NCBI GenBank assembly: GCA_021323595.1
Contig: JAJPKR010000059.1
Location: 1 to 55,281 of the forward strand
DNA length: 55,281 nucleotides
From: Terriglobia bacterium
GTDB taxonomy: Bacteria; Acidobacteriota; Terriglobia; Terriglobales; SCQP01
Direction: 5' to 3'
Part shown: one piece after another, positions 25,545 through 33,815 of the stretch
Position numbering within the stretch: the stretch's first letter is position 1
How the letters are laid out: each line of letters begins with the position of its first letter
Notes under the pieces: model-generated
The model's input: only the letters and a program-made list of their open reading frames with translations
The model's database searches: none
Told to the model about the DNA's origin: nothing
Made by a program: the position numbers and the translations under genes

Positions 25545-25629
25545 TGCCGCCCTCCCGTCCTAGTTGGAGGGATGTTTCAGAAGGCCCCTACGTTGCAAAA
25601 TTCGCGGCCACCCTGGCCGCGCTTTGGGG

Positions 25630-25646
25630 GCGGGCAAGAAGCCCGC
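25630..25646. repeat. Short GC hairpin GCGGGC/GCCCGC
   Basis: A 6-base stem with a 5-base loop in the 249-base divergent gap between the AAA+ gene and the stress-protein gene. No T-run; role unknown. Confidence 0.35.
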
Positions 25647-25793
25647 GTGGCTTGCGCCACCACCAGGAGAGCCGCCTGCACGGCTGACGCGGGCGAAGGC
25701 GCGCAAGCGAGATCGCCGGCGGCTCCCGGGCTCGCCGTGGTTGTTTGCGCTAAGGATCGGCGATAGCGTCGGGCGATGGCGAGGAATCAACCG

Positions 25794-26636
25794 ATGGAAC
25801 CCAAGGCTTCAGGAATGGTGGGCGGCTTATTCATTCAAAGCAACGATGCGGAAAGAGCGGTGCAAGAACTTCAGGACGCGGGATTCGAAAAGAAAGAAAT
25901 TGGTTTGGCCGTGCGCGAGGGCGGCGCGGGACAGCAGTTGGCCGCAACGGAAGGCGGGAAGCAAGAGCATGAGCAGAGCGAGGAATTTTGGTCGCGCATG
26001 GAGGAAGAGTTCGGAGGCCCGCGCTCTTCGGCCTCCGGCACCGATATGAGCGCCGGCCTGCCCGAGGACCGCGCGCAATACTTCATGAACGGAGTCATGC
26101 AGGGCAAGATCCTCGTCACCGTGGACGCGGGCGACCGCGCCGGAGAAGCCGAGCAAATCTTGAGCCGCTGCGGCGCCGATCTCGGCGGCGCGATCGCGCC
26201 GGCCGCGGCCGCGCCGCCCGTCGGGACGACATCGGCCGAGCCCGGCAACCAGCGCATCGAACTGGTCGGCGAAGTCCTGCGCGTCGGCAAGACCGCGGTC
26301 CCGGCCGGCGAAGCGCGCATCCGCAAGGAGGTCGTCACCGAGACCCAGCACGTGCAGGTGCCGGTCAGCCACGAAGAACTGGTCGTGGAGCGCGAGCCGG
26401 GGACGGGTCAGCCGGCATCTCGGCCGGTGGGCGCCGAAGGCGGAGAGATTCGCGTTCCGCTGACACGGGAAGAACCGCAAGTGAAGAAGGAAACGGTCCA
26501 AGAGGGCGTAGTGGACGTGGCGAAAAAGAAGATCGAAGAAGTCCGCAGCATCACGGAAAAACTGCGCCACGAAAAGGCTGAGGTGGAAGGCGAGGAGCGC
26601 CCGGAAACGCGGCGTCCGCCCGAGCGCGCCGCCTAG
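25794..26636 (+). CDS. Stress protein with GS17M-like and DUF2382 domains
   Basis: 280 residues from the ATG at 25794, chosen because GAGG lies 9 bases upstream; an in-frame ATG at 25776 lacks this. Residues about 8-120 resemble the general stress protein 17M fold (VGGLFIQSNDAERAVQELQDAGFEKKEIGLAV, later KILVTVDAGDRAGEAEQIL). Residues about 155-245 are a DUF2382/YsnF-type domain (QRIELVGEVLRVGKTAV, then IRKEVVTETQHVQVPVSHEELVVER). These combinations occur in desiccation- and salt-tolerant bacteria; the reaction is unknown. The C-terminus is highly charged. Confidence 0.88.
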   Translation: MEPKASGMVGGLFIQSNDAERAVQELQDAGFEKKEIGLAVREGGAGQQLAATEGGKQEHEQSEEFWSRMEEEFGGPRSSASGTDMSAGLPEDRAQYFMNGVMQGKILVTVDAGDRAGEAEQILSRCGADLGGAIAPAAAAPPVGTTSAEPGNQRIELVGEVLRVGKTAVPAGEARIRKEVVTETQHVQVPVSHEELVVEREPGTGQPASRPVGAEGGEIRVPLTREEPQVKKETVQEGVVDVAKKKIEEVRSITEKLRHEKAEVEGEERPETRRPPERAA

Positions 26637-26654
26637 CGGCGGAATCGTCGGGAA

Positions 26655-26691
26655 TTTGCGGGGGCCGGGCGGCGCGGCAGGCCCCCGCAAA
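26655..26691 (+). terminator. Hairpin after the stress-protein gene
   Basis: TTTGCGGGGGCC pairs perfectly with GGCCCCCGCAAA (12-base stem, 13-base loop), 19 bases after the stop. It lacks a long T-run but is the strongest hairpin between the two plus-strand genes. Confidence 0.6.
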
Positions 26692-26802
26692 CCCTGTCTC
26701 CGGCGCTGTTCGTCGCGGCGGACTGCCCGAACCGGCTCGCCGCGCCCCCGATCCGCAATCCCGGAGCAGCAACGGTGCTAGGGTAAGAGGACCGGGGGCA
26801 CC

Positions 26803-29800
26803 ATGGCGAGCGCGCTCGAAGCGACGGCGGCGGCGGATTGGCGCGCGCTTTTCCATCCGCTGGTCGCCGCCTGGTTCGAGCAGCGCTTCGGTGAGCCGAC
26901 CGAGCCGCAACTGGCGGGCTGGCCGCTGATCGCGGGCGGCGGCAACGTGCTGATCACTGCGCCGACCGGCTCCGGGAAGACGCTGGCGGCCTTTCTCGTC
27001 GCCATCGATCGCGTCTTTTGCCAGGCCGTGGCCGGCCGCCTGCAAGACGCAACGCAGATCGTTTATCTCTCGCCGCTCAAGGCCTTAGCCAACGACGTTC
27101 AGAAGAACCTCGAAGAACCGCTGGCGGGGATTTGCCGCTTCGCGCTCGAGCAGGGCCAATTGCTGCCCGAGCTGCGCGCCGCGGTGCGCACCGGCGACAC
27201 CCTGGCCGGCGAGCGCGCGGACCAAGTCAAGCGGCCGCCGCATATCCTGGTGACGACGCCGGAGTCGCTCTACCTGTTGCTGACGTCGGTGCGCGGTCGG
27301 CGAATGCTGGCGACGGCGCGCACCGTGATCGTGGATGAGATTCACGCCGTCGCCGCCAGCAAACGCGGCTCGCATCTGGCGCTATCCCTGGAGCGGCTGC
27401 AAGCGCTTTGCGCCAATCCATTGCAGCGCATCGGCTTGTCGGCGACCGTTAAACCTGCGCATGAGATCGCCGGCCTGCTGGTAGGCGCTGCGGCGGCGCC
27501 GGCGCGGGTGGCGATTCCACGGCGCGCGGGAATGCAGTTGCACGTGGAGACGCCGCGCCGCTCCGCGCTCGGCGCCATCGCCACGAACGATGAGTGGGCC
27601 GAGCGCTACGATCGCATCGCCGAGCTGGCGCGCGAGCACCGCTCGATCCTGGTCTTCGTTTCCACGCGTGCGCTCGCCGAGCGGGTCGCGCACCATGTGC
27701 GCGCGCGCCTGGGCGAAGAGGCGGTGGCGGCGCACCACGGCAGCTTGTCGCGCAAGATTCGCCTGCGCGCCGAAGAACGCTTCAAGCGAGGCGAGCTGAA
27801 GGTGATGGTGGCGACCGCCTCGCTCGAGCTGGGCTTGGATATCGGCAGCGTCGATCTCGTCTGCCAGATAGGCTCGCCGCGCGTGATGGCCGTCGCCTGG
27901 CAGCGCATCGGCAGGGCGGGGCACTGGAAGGGCGGCACGCCCCGCGGCTGCTTCTTTCCCCTGACGCGGGACGATTTGCTCGAGTGCGCGGCGCTGGTCG
28001 AGGCCATGAACCGGGCGCTGCGCGGCGGCGGCGAAACCGAGGCGCTCGATTCGCTGGCGGTGCCGCCTTGGCCGCGTGACATTCTCGCGCAGCAGATCGT
28101 CGCCACCGTCGCCACCGGCGATTGGGACGAAGACGAATTGTTCGCGCTCTGCCGCCGCGCCTATCCCTATCGCGAGCTGCCGCGGCAGGAGTTCGACGCG
28201 GTGGTGCGGGTGCTGTCCGAGGGCATTTCGCATCGCCGCGGGCGGTCCGGTGCCTTCCTGCACCGCTACGCGCAGCCGGCGCCCGCCGAGGCAGGTGGGC
28301 CCGGGCCGCGGCCGCTGCGCTACCGCCTGCGCGCGCGCCGCGGGGCGCGGCTGGCGGCGCTGACCAGCGGCGGCGCCATCGCCGAGAATGCCGCCTATCA
28401 GGTCGTCGCCGAGCCCGAGAACCTGCCCATCGGCACGCTCGATGAAGATTTCGCCATCGAGAGCAACGCCGGCGACGTGATCTTGCTGGGCACGACCTCC
28501 TGGATGATCCGCGGCGTCGAAACCGGGCGCGTGCGCGTCGAAAACGCGCACGGCGCGCCGCCCACCGTGCCCTTCTGGCGGGGGGAAGCGCCCGGCCGGA
28601 CGGCGGAGTTTTCCGCCGTCGTCGCCGATTTTCGCCGCCGCTTGGCCGCCGGCGAAGTCGGCGACCCAGCGGCCTGCGGCCTCGACGAAAGCGGCTTCGC
28701 CCAGGCCCGCGCCTATGCCGCCGCCGGGGCGGCCGAACTCGGCGGCGCGCCCACGCCGGACGAAATCGTCGCCGAGCGCTTCTTTGACGAAGCAGGCGGC
28801 ATGCAGTTGGTCCTGCATGCGCCCTTCGGGAGCCGCATCAACAAGGCCTGGGGCATGGCGCTGCGCAAGCGCTTCTGCCGCGGCTTCGATTTCGAGCTGC
28901 AGGCGGCGGCCAGCGAGAACGGCCTGGTGCTCTCGTTGAGCGAGCAGCACAGCTTCCCGCTCGAAACCATCTTCGAGTTCCTCAATGCGCGCACCGTCAC
29001 CGCCATCCTCACGCAAGCCGTGCTGCAAGCGCCCCTGTTTCAGACGCGCTGGCGCTGGGCGGCGGGGCGCGCGCTGGCGTTCCTGCGCTTCAGCGGCGGG
29101 CGCAAGGTGCCGCCGCGGCTCCAGCGCATGCGCGCCGAAGACTTGCTGGCGGCGGCCTTTCCCCAAGCCGTCGGCTGCCAAGATAACCACGGCGGCGCGG
29201 ACCTGGAGGTTCCCGATCATCCGCTCGTGCGCGAGGCGATGCGCGACTGCCTGGAAGAAGCGCTCGATTTGCCCGGGCTGCTCGCGGTTTTGGAGGGCAT
29301 CGAATCCGGCCGCATTCGCTGCCGCGCCGTCGACCGTCCCGCGCCGTCGGTCTTTGCGCACGAGATCCTGAACTCCGCGCCCTACAGCTATCTCGACGAT
29401 GCGCCGCTCGAGGAGCGGCGGGCGCGCGCGGTCAATTTGCGGCGGTCGCAGGACGCCGGGGGCGAAATCGGCGCCCTCGACCGCGAGGCGATCGCCGCCG
29501 TCCGCGAGGAAGCGTGGCCCGCGCCGGAGAGCGCCGACGAGCTGCACGATCTGCTGCTGTCGCTGGCGTGGCTGCCGGAAGCCGGCGTCCCCGCGGATTG
29601 GGCGGCGTGGATCGAGGCGCTGCGGCTCGCCGGACGCGTCGCGCGGCAGCGCATCGGCGATCGCCCGGGATGGCGCCCGATCGAACATGCCGCGGTCGCG
29701 CCGGACGCGGCGGGGGAGGAGTTCGCGCGCCGCGCCGTCGGCGGCTGGATGGAAATCCTGGGCCCGGTCGAAGCGACGGCGCTGGCGGAGCGCTTGGGGC

Positions 29801-30999
29801 TGCCGGCCGCCGCCGTCGAGAGCGCGCTGCTCGCGCTCGAAGGCGACGGCCAAGTCTTGCGCGGGCATTTCACCCGCGCCGCCGGCCCGCTGGAGTGGTG
29901 CGAGCGGCGGCTGCTGGCGCGCATTCACCGGCGCACGGTGGCGGGGCTGCGCGCGCAGATCGAGCCGGTGGCGCCGGCGGTGCTGATGCGCTTTCTCTTC
30001 CGCTGGCAGCATCTGGATCCGCAGACGCGCTTGCACGGACGGCACGGGCTGGCGCTCGTGCTGCATCAGTTGCAAGGCTTCGAAGCCGCCGCCAGCGACT
30101 GGGAACGCCGCATCTTGCCCGCCCGCATCGCCGGGTACGATCCCGGCCTGCTCGACGCGCTCTGCCTGAGCGGCGAGTTCGCCTGGGCGCGGCGGACGCC
30201 GCCGCCCGCCCCCGCGCAGGCGCCGGCGCGCGCGCGGCGGCCCACCCGGCACGCGCCGGTGGCGTTCTTCCGCCGCGAAGACGCGGCCTGGCTGCTGGCC
30301 GCGCCGGCATGCGGCGACGGCGCCGCGCCGGTCAGCGGGCCGGCGCGCTTGGTGCTCGAGGCGCTCGAGCGCCATGGGGCGCTGTTTTTCTCCGATCTGG
30401 TGCGGCTGGCCGGCGCCGGGCGCGAGAAGCTGGTGGCCAGCCAGGTGGAGGACGCGCTGTGGGAGCTGGCGGTGGCGGCGCGCGTGACCGCCGACGGCTT
30501 CGACAACTTACGCGCCCTGCTCGACCCCAAGCGCCGCCGCGGCGAAGGCGCGGGCCGCATGGCCCGGCCGCGCCAGGCAGTGGGCCGCTGGACCACGCTG
30601 GCCAGCCTGCGCGGCGCGGGCGCGCCCTTGGCGGAAGAGGCGCGGCGCGAGTGGGCGGAATGCCATGCGCGCCAGCTCCTGCGCCGCTACGGCGTGCTCT
30701 GCCGCGCCATGCTGGAGCGCGAGGCGCCGCCGCTCGCCTGGTACGAGCTGCACGGCGCCTGCCGCCGCCTGGAAGCGCGTGGCGAGATTCGCGGCGGCCG
30801 ATTCGTCAGCGGCTTGGCCGGGGAGCAGTTCGCCTTGCCGGAAGCGGTCGAGGCCCTGCGCGCCGCGCGCAAGCTGCCGCCGCTCGCCGCGCCGATGCGG
30901 CTTGCCGCCAGCGACCCCCTGAATCTGGCGGGCATCCTGATCCCGGGCGAGCGCGTTCCCGCGCAGGGCGGCCAGACCGTCGAAATCGCGGGCATCTAG
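26803..30999 (+). CDS. Lhr-type ATP-dependent DNA helicase
   Basis: 1398 residues, the usual length for bacterial Lhr. Superfamily 2 motifs: Walker A APTGSGKT (53-60), TTPESL (motif Ib), DEIH (178-181), LSATVKP (motif III), VFVSTRALAERVAHH (motif IV), TASLELGLDIGSVDLV (motif V) and QRIGRAGH (motif VI). The winged-helix and Lhr-core domains follow (FRTRWRW-like FQTRWRWAAGRAL; DHPLVREAMRDCLEEALD). Lhr translocates 3' to 5' on single-stranded DNA and is linked to DNA repair. The long C-terminal part (about 870-1398) is normal for bacterial Lhr. It appears to be expressed alone; the sortase gene begins 39 bases downstream. Confidence 0.95.
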   Translation: MASALEATAAADWRALFHPLVAAWFEQRFGEPTEPQLAGWPLIAGGGNVLITAPTGSGKTLAAFLVAIDRVFCQAVAGRLQDATQIVYLSPLKALANDVQKNLEEPLAGICRFALEQGQLLPELRAAVRTGDTLAGERADQVKRPPHILVTTPESLYLLLTSVRGRRMLATARTVIVDEIHAVAASKRGSHLALSLERLQALCANPLQRIGLSATVKPAHEIAGLLVGAAAAPARVAIPRRAGMQLHVETPRRSALGAIATNDEWAERYDRIAELAREHRSILVFVSTRALAERVAHHVRARLGEEAVAAHHGSLSRKIRLRAEERFKRGELKVMVATASLELGLDIGSVDLVCQIGSPRVMAVAWQRIGRAGHWKGGTPRGCFFPLTRDDLLECAALVEAMNRALRGGGETEALDSLAVPPWPRDILAQQIVATVATGDWDEDELFALCRRAYPYRELPRQEFDAVVRVLSEGISHRRGRSGAFLHRYAQPAPAEAGGPGPRPLRYRLRARRGARLAALTSGGAIAENAAYQVVAEPENLPIGTLDEDFAIESNAGDVILLGTTSWMIRGVETGRVRVENAHGAPPTVPFWRGEAPGRTAEFSAVVADFRRRLAAGEVGDPAACGLDESGFAQARAYAAAGAAELGGAPTPDEIVAERFFDEAGGMQLVLHAPFGSRINKAWGMALRKRFCRGFDFELQAAASENGLVLSLSEQHSFPLETIFEFLNARTVTAILTQAVLQAPLFQTRWRWAAGRALAFLRFSGGRKVPPRLQRMRAEDLLAAAFPQAVGCQDNHGGADLEVPDHPLVREAMRDCLEEALDLPGLLAVLEGIESGRIRCRAVDRPAPSVFAHEILNSAPYSYLDDAPLEERRARAVNLRRSQDAGGEIGALDREAIAAVREEAWPAPESADELHDLLLSLAWLPEAGVPADWAAWIEALRLAGRVARQRIGDRPGWRPIEHAAVAPDAAGEEFARRAVGGWMEILGPVEATALAERLGLPAAAVESALLALEGDGQVLRGHFTRAAGPLEWCERRLLARIHRRTVAGLRAQIEPVAPAVLMRFLFRWQHLDPQTRLHGRHGLALVLHQLQGFEAAASDWERRILPARIAGYDPGLLDALCLSGEFAWARRTPPPAPAQAPARARRPTRHAPVAFFRREDAAWLLAAPACGDGAAPVSGPARLVLEALERHGALFFSDLVRLAGAGREKLVASQVEDALWELAVAARVTADGFDNLRALLDPKRRRGEGAGRMARPRQAVGRWTTLASLRGAGAPLAEEARREWAECHARQLLRRYGVLCRAMLEREAPPLAWYELHGACRRLEARGEIRGGRFVSGLAGEQFALPEAVEALRAARKLPPLAAPMRLAASDPLNLAGILIPGERVPAQGGQTVEIAGI

Positions 31000-31038
31000 C
31001 GCGCCAACGGCGCCCGCTGGCGCGGCATCCAAGTCACC

Positions 31039-31662
31039 ATGAGGCCCAAGCACGGCCTGCGCTGGCTGGGTTCCGGCCTGCTCGTGCTCGGCGCGGCCAT
31101 GCTGGTCGCGGCGATCACGCAGTATGGCTTCATGTTCGAGCGCCAGGCGCAGCTCCGCTCGGAATGGTCGCACGCCGCGGCCATGGCGGCAGCGCCCCGC
31201 CGGAGCGCCGCACCGCCCGTATCGCCGGCCGGCCTCTCCGGTCCGATTCGCATCGTGATCCCGAAGATCGGGCTCGACGATCTGGTCGCGCGCGGCACCG
31301 GCTACGCCGCGCTGCTCGCCGGCCCGGGCTGGATGCCGGGCACGGCCGCTCCCGGCATGCCCGGCAATGTCGTGATCGCCGGCCATCGCGACACATTCTT
31401 TCGCCATGTCCACGAACTGCAGCCGGGCGATTGGGTGCTTTTGCGGCGCGCCGGGCGCGAGTTTCGCTACCAGGTCACCGCCCGCCGGATCCTCAAGCCC
31501 AGCGACACTGCGGTGCTCAACCGCACGCGCGATGCCGAGCTGACGCTGGTAACCTGCTATCCGACCTATTGGGTCGGCCCCGCTCCCGACCGGCTGATCG
31601 TGCAGGCGCGCCTGGTGCCGCAGCCCTCCGCGCCCGCGCCGCGTCTCCAGGCCCAGCGCTAG
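31039..31662 (+). CDS. Class D sortase
   Basis: 207 residues. One N-terminal membrane helix (about 10-32), then the sortase barrel. Catalytic residues are His116 (NVVIAGHRDTFF), Cys173 (LTLVTCYPTYW) and Arg185 (APDRLIV). TCYPT next to the active cysteine is typical of class D enzymes in both Gram-positive bacteria and some diderms. Sortases join LPxTG-type sorting signals to a nucleophile; no protein in this window ends in an LPxTG plus helix plus basic tail. It lies between the helicase and thiO. Confidence 0.93.
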   Translation: MRPKHGLRWLGSGLLVLGAAMLVAAITQYGFMFERQAQLRSEWSHAAAMAAAPRRSAAPPVSPAGLSGPIRIVIPKIGLDDLVARGTGYAALLAGPGWMPGTAAPGMPGNVVIAGHRDTFFRHVHELQPGDWVLLRRAGREFRYQVTARRILKPSDTAVLNRTRDAELTLVTCYPTYWVGPAPDRLIVQARLVPQPSAPAPRLQAQR

Positions 31663-31699
31663 GCGGCGCCGCCGCCCGCGCCGCGCTTTAGAATCGAGT

Positions 31700-32662
31700 G
31701 TGGCCGCCGAATCTGACGCGCTTGTCATCGGAGCGGGCCTCATCGGCCTCGCCATTGCGCGCGAACTCGATCGCCAGGGCGTTCGGGCGACGGTCTTGGA
31801 GAGAGGCCAAGCGGGAACGGAGAGTTCCTGGGCCGGCGCCGGCATGCTGGCGGCGCAGCAAACCGCCGCAGCTTCACCCCTGCGCCCGCTGGCCCTCGCC
31901 AGCGCCGAGCTTTACCCGGATTTTGTGGCGGAGTTGGAGCGGGAAACCGGCGTCAGCGTCGATTACCGCCAGTGCGGCACGATCGTGCTGGCAGGCGGCC
32001 GCCAAACCCATTTCGACGATCACTGCGTGGATAACCGGCGTTTGACCGCAGCTCTGATTGCGGCGGTGCGCCGCCGCGGCATTCGCCTGATCGAAAACTG
32101 CGCGGCATCCGCGATCGCGCCGCAGGGCGGCGCCTGGGTGGTGGAAACCGCAGCGGCGCCGCTGCGCGCGCGCCACATCGTGATCGCCGCCGGCGCCTGG
32201 TCCGGCTCCTTGCTGCTGCCCGGCACGCGCCCGCGCAAGGGCCAGATGCTCGCGATTGCCGCCCCGCCGGGGCTCTTGCGCCAGGTCATCGTCGCGCCCG
32301 AGGTCTATCTGGTGCCCCGCGCCGATGGACGGGTGCTGGCCGGTGCCACGGTTGAAGACGTCGGCTTCGATACCAAGGTTGACGCGGCGGCGATCGAGCG
32401 CTTGCGCGCCGCAGCGGTCCAGATTCTGCCGGAGCTCGCCCGCTTTCCCGTCGCCGAAGCTTGGGCCGGCCTGCGTCCCGGCACCCATGACGATTTGCCG
32501 TACCTGGGCCCGCTGCCCGCATACCCGGGGATTTGGGCGGCCACGGGTCACTTTCGCGACGGTATCCTGCTCACGCCCATTACCGCGCAATTGATCGCGA
32601 ACCTGATCCTCGGCCGCTCTCCAGGGTTGGAGATCGCCGCCTTCGCGCCCTCGCGTTTCTAG
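31700..32662 (+). CDS. thiO: Glycine oxidase / FAD oxidoreductase, short form
   Basis: 320 residues from GTG 31700. ThiO oxidises glycine to iminoglycine for the thiazole half of thiamin. The FAD site VIGAGLIGLAIARELDRQG is at 9-27, and the C-terminal GLRPGTHDDLPYLGP and GHFRDGILLTP motifs are diagnostic of the D-amino-acid oxidase-like family. Usual ThiO is about 360-380 residues. Here the middle (GTIVLAGGRQTHFDD straight into NRRLTAALIAAVRRRG) has lost about 40-50 residues of the substrate domain. A -10-like TAGAAT ends 5 bases before the start, so the mRNA may be leaderless. Confidence 0.82.
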   Translation: MAAESDALVIGAGLIGLAIARELDRQGVRATVLERGQAGTESSWAGAGMLAAQQTAAASPLRPLALASAELYPDFVAELERETGVSVDYRQCGTIVLAGGRQTHFDDHCVDNRRLTAALIAAVRRRGIRLIENCAASAIAPQGGAWVVETAAAPLRARHIVIAAGAWSGSLLLPGTRPRKGQMLAIAAPPGLLRQVIVAPEVYLVPRADGRVLAGATVEDVGFDTKVDAAAIERLRAAAVQILPELARFPVAEAWAGLRPGTHDDLPYLGPLPAYPGIWAATGHFRDGILLTPITAQLIANLILGRSPGLEIAAFAPSRF

Positions 32663-32739
32663 CCGCGGGCGAAATCCGCCGCCGATGGCATTGGTGCGCC
32701 GTCCGCGCGCGGGCACCGCGCTTCCGCCCCGGCCTCGAG

Positions 32740-33669
32740 CTACCAGCTCCCGCCTTGGTTGCCGCCGCCCCCCAGCACGCCGCCGAGAATGCCGCCCAGC
32801 ACGCCCGCCCCCGCTACCGCGGCAGGCGCGTTGCCGCCGGTGCGCGTGGCTTGCGCCGCGATGCGGCTGACCAAGCGATCGAAGGAGAGCGTTTGCAGGA
32901 TCACCTCGCCCGGCCCGGTCAGCACGATGAAGAACAGCCCCTCGCCGCCGAACAGCAAATTCTTGAAGCCCTTCACGAACTCGATGTCATAGGCGATGTT
33001 GGCGTCGAAGGCGACGACGGTGCCGGTATCCACGCGCATTTGCTCGCCCGGCCGCAGTTGCTTGCGAATGAAGTGGCCGCCCGCATGCACCAGCGCGTCT
33101 CCCTGCCCGCTGAGCTTCTGCAGAATGAAACCTTCTCCGGCGAACAAGCCGTAGCCGAGCTTGCGCGTGAAGGCCACGCTCACCGCGACGTTGGGACTGC
33201 AACAGAGGAACGAATGCCGCTGGCACAGCCATTCTCTGGCGCCCACCGGCAACGGATGGATGGTGCCGGGGTAGGGCGCGGCGAAGGCGGCCTCGCCGCC
33301 GGTCGCGCTCCCAAAGCTGGAGAGAAAGAACGAGTCGCCCGCCAGCGCCCGCTTCATGCCGGCCATGAATCCGCCGCCGGTGCCTGTCTGCATCTCGACT
33401 TCCCCTTGCATGTACAGCAGCGCGCCCGGCTCGGCCAGGACCGCTTGCCCGCCGCCGAGGCGGAACACCGCCGCCTGCATTTCATAGCCGACGATGCGAT
33501 AGGGAACGCCCGCCAAACTGCCGCTCAAGCCGCTGGCCGTGTCCGCCGGTTCCGCGGCTTCGAGCGACGACGCCGCCGCGGATTGCATGGCCGCCAGCGG
33601 CGTTCCGCAATGCACGCAAAATTTCGCGCTCTCCGGCAGATCGCCGGCGTGACAGTTGGGGCAGGTCAT
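32740..33669 (-). CDS. AIM24-family protein with N-terminal zinc ribbon
   Basis: 309 residues. An N-terminal zinc ribbon (CPNCH at 3-7, CVHCG at 18-22) leads through a linker to the AIM24/TIGR00266 beta-barrel: VFRLGGGQAVLAEPGALLYM, then LSSFGSATGGEAAFAAPYPGTIHPLPV, and GLFAGEGFILQKLSGQGDALVHAGG. The family is widespread and its bacterial role unknown. The C-terminus is Gly-rich (GGILGGVLGGGGNQGG) and may be a membrane-inserting or disordered tail. Divergent from the M28 peptidase gene. Confidence 0.9.
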   Translation of the reverse strand: MTCPNCHAGDLPESAKFCVHCGTPLAAMQSAAASSLEAAEPADTASGLSGSLAGVPYRIVGYEMQAAVFRLGGGQAVLAEPGALLYMQGEVEMQTGTGGGFMAGMKRALAGDSFFLSSFGSATGGEAAFAAPYPGTIHPLPVGAREWLCQRHSFLCCSPNVAVSVAFTRKLGYGLFAGEGFILQKLSGQGDALVHAGGHFIRKQLRPGEQMRVDTGTVVAFDANIAYDIEFVKGFKNLLFGGEGLFFIVLTGPGEVILQTLSFDRLVSRIAAQATRTGGNAPAAVAGAGVLGGILGGVLGGGGNQGGSW

Positions 33670-33763
33670 GGCGCTAGCGTATCATCCCGCGATTGCCCCC
33701 GATTGCGCGCCGCGCGGGCGGGCGAACGCAGGCAACCGCCGCGGCGGCGGCGCGCGCCGGCAT

Positions 33764-33792
33764 TGGACATCGCGCGCGGGCGCGCATATACT
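33764..33792 (+). promoter_or_regulatory. Sigma-70 promoter of the M28 peptidase gene
   Basis: TGGACA (5 of 6 to the -35 consensus) and TATACT (5 of 6 to the -10 consensus) are separated by 17 bases, 23 bases before the ATG at 33816. This is the best-matched promoter in the window. Confidence 0.65.
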
Positions 33793-33815
33793 CGCCAGTT
33801 CCGGAGAAGCTCGCC

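Noticed and set aside
27382-30375. A 997-codon open frame on the minus strand across the helicase
   Set aside because: High GC makes the antisense frame open. Its protein is low complexity and Arg/Ala/Gln-rich, while the plus strand has all Lhr motifs.
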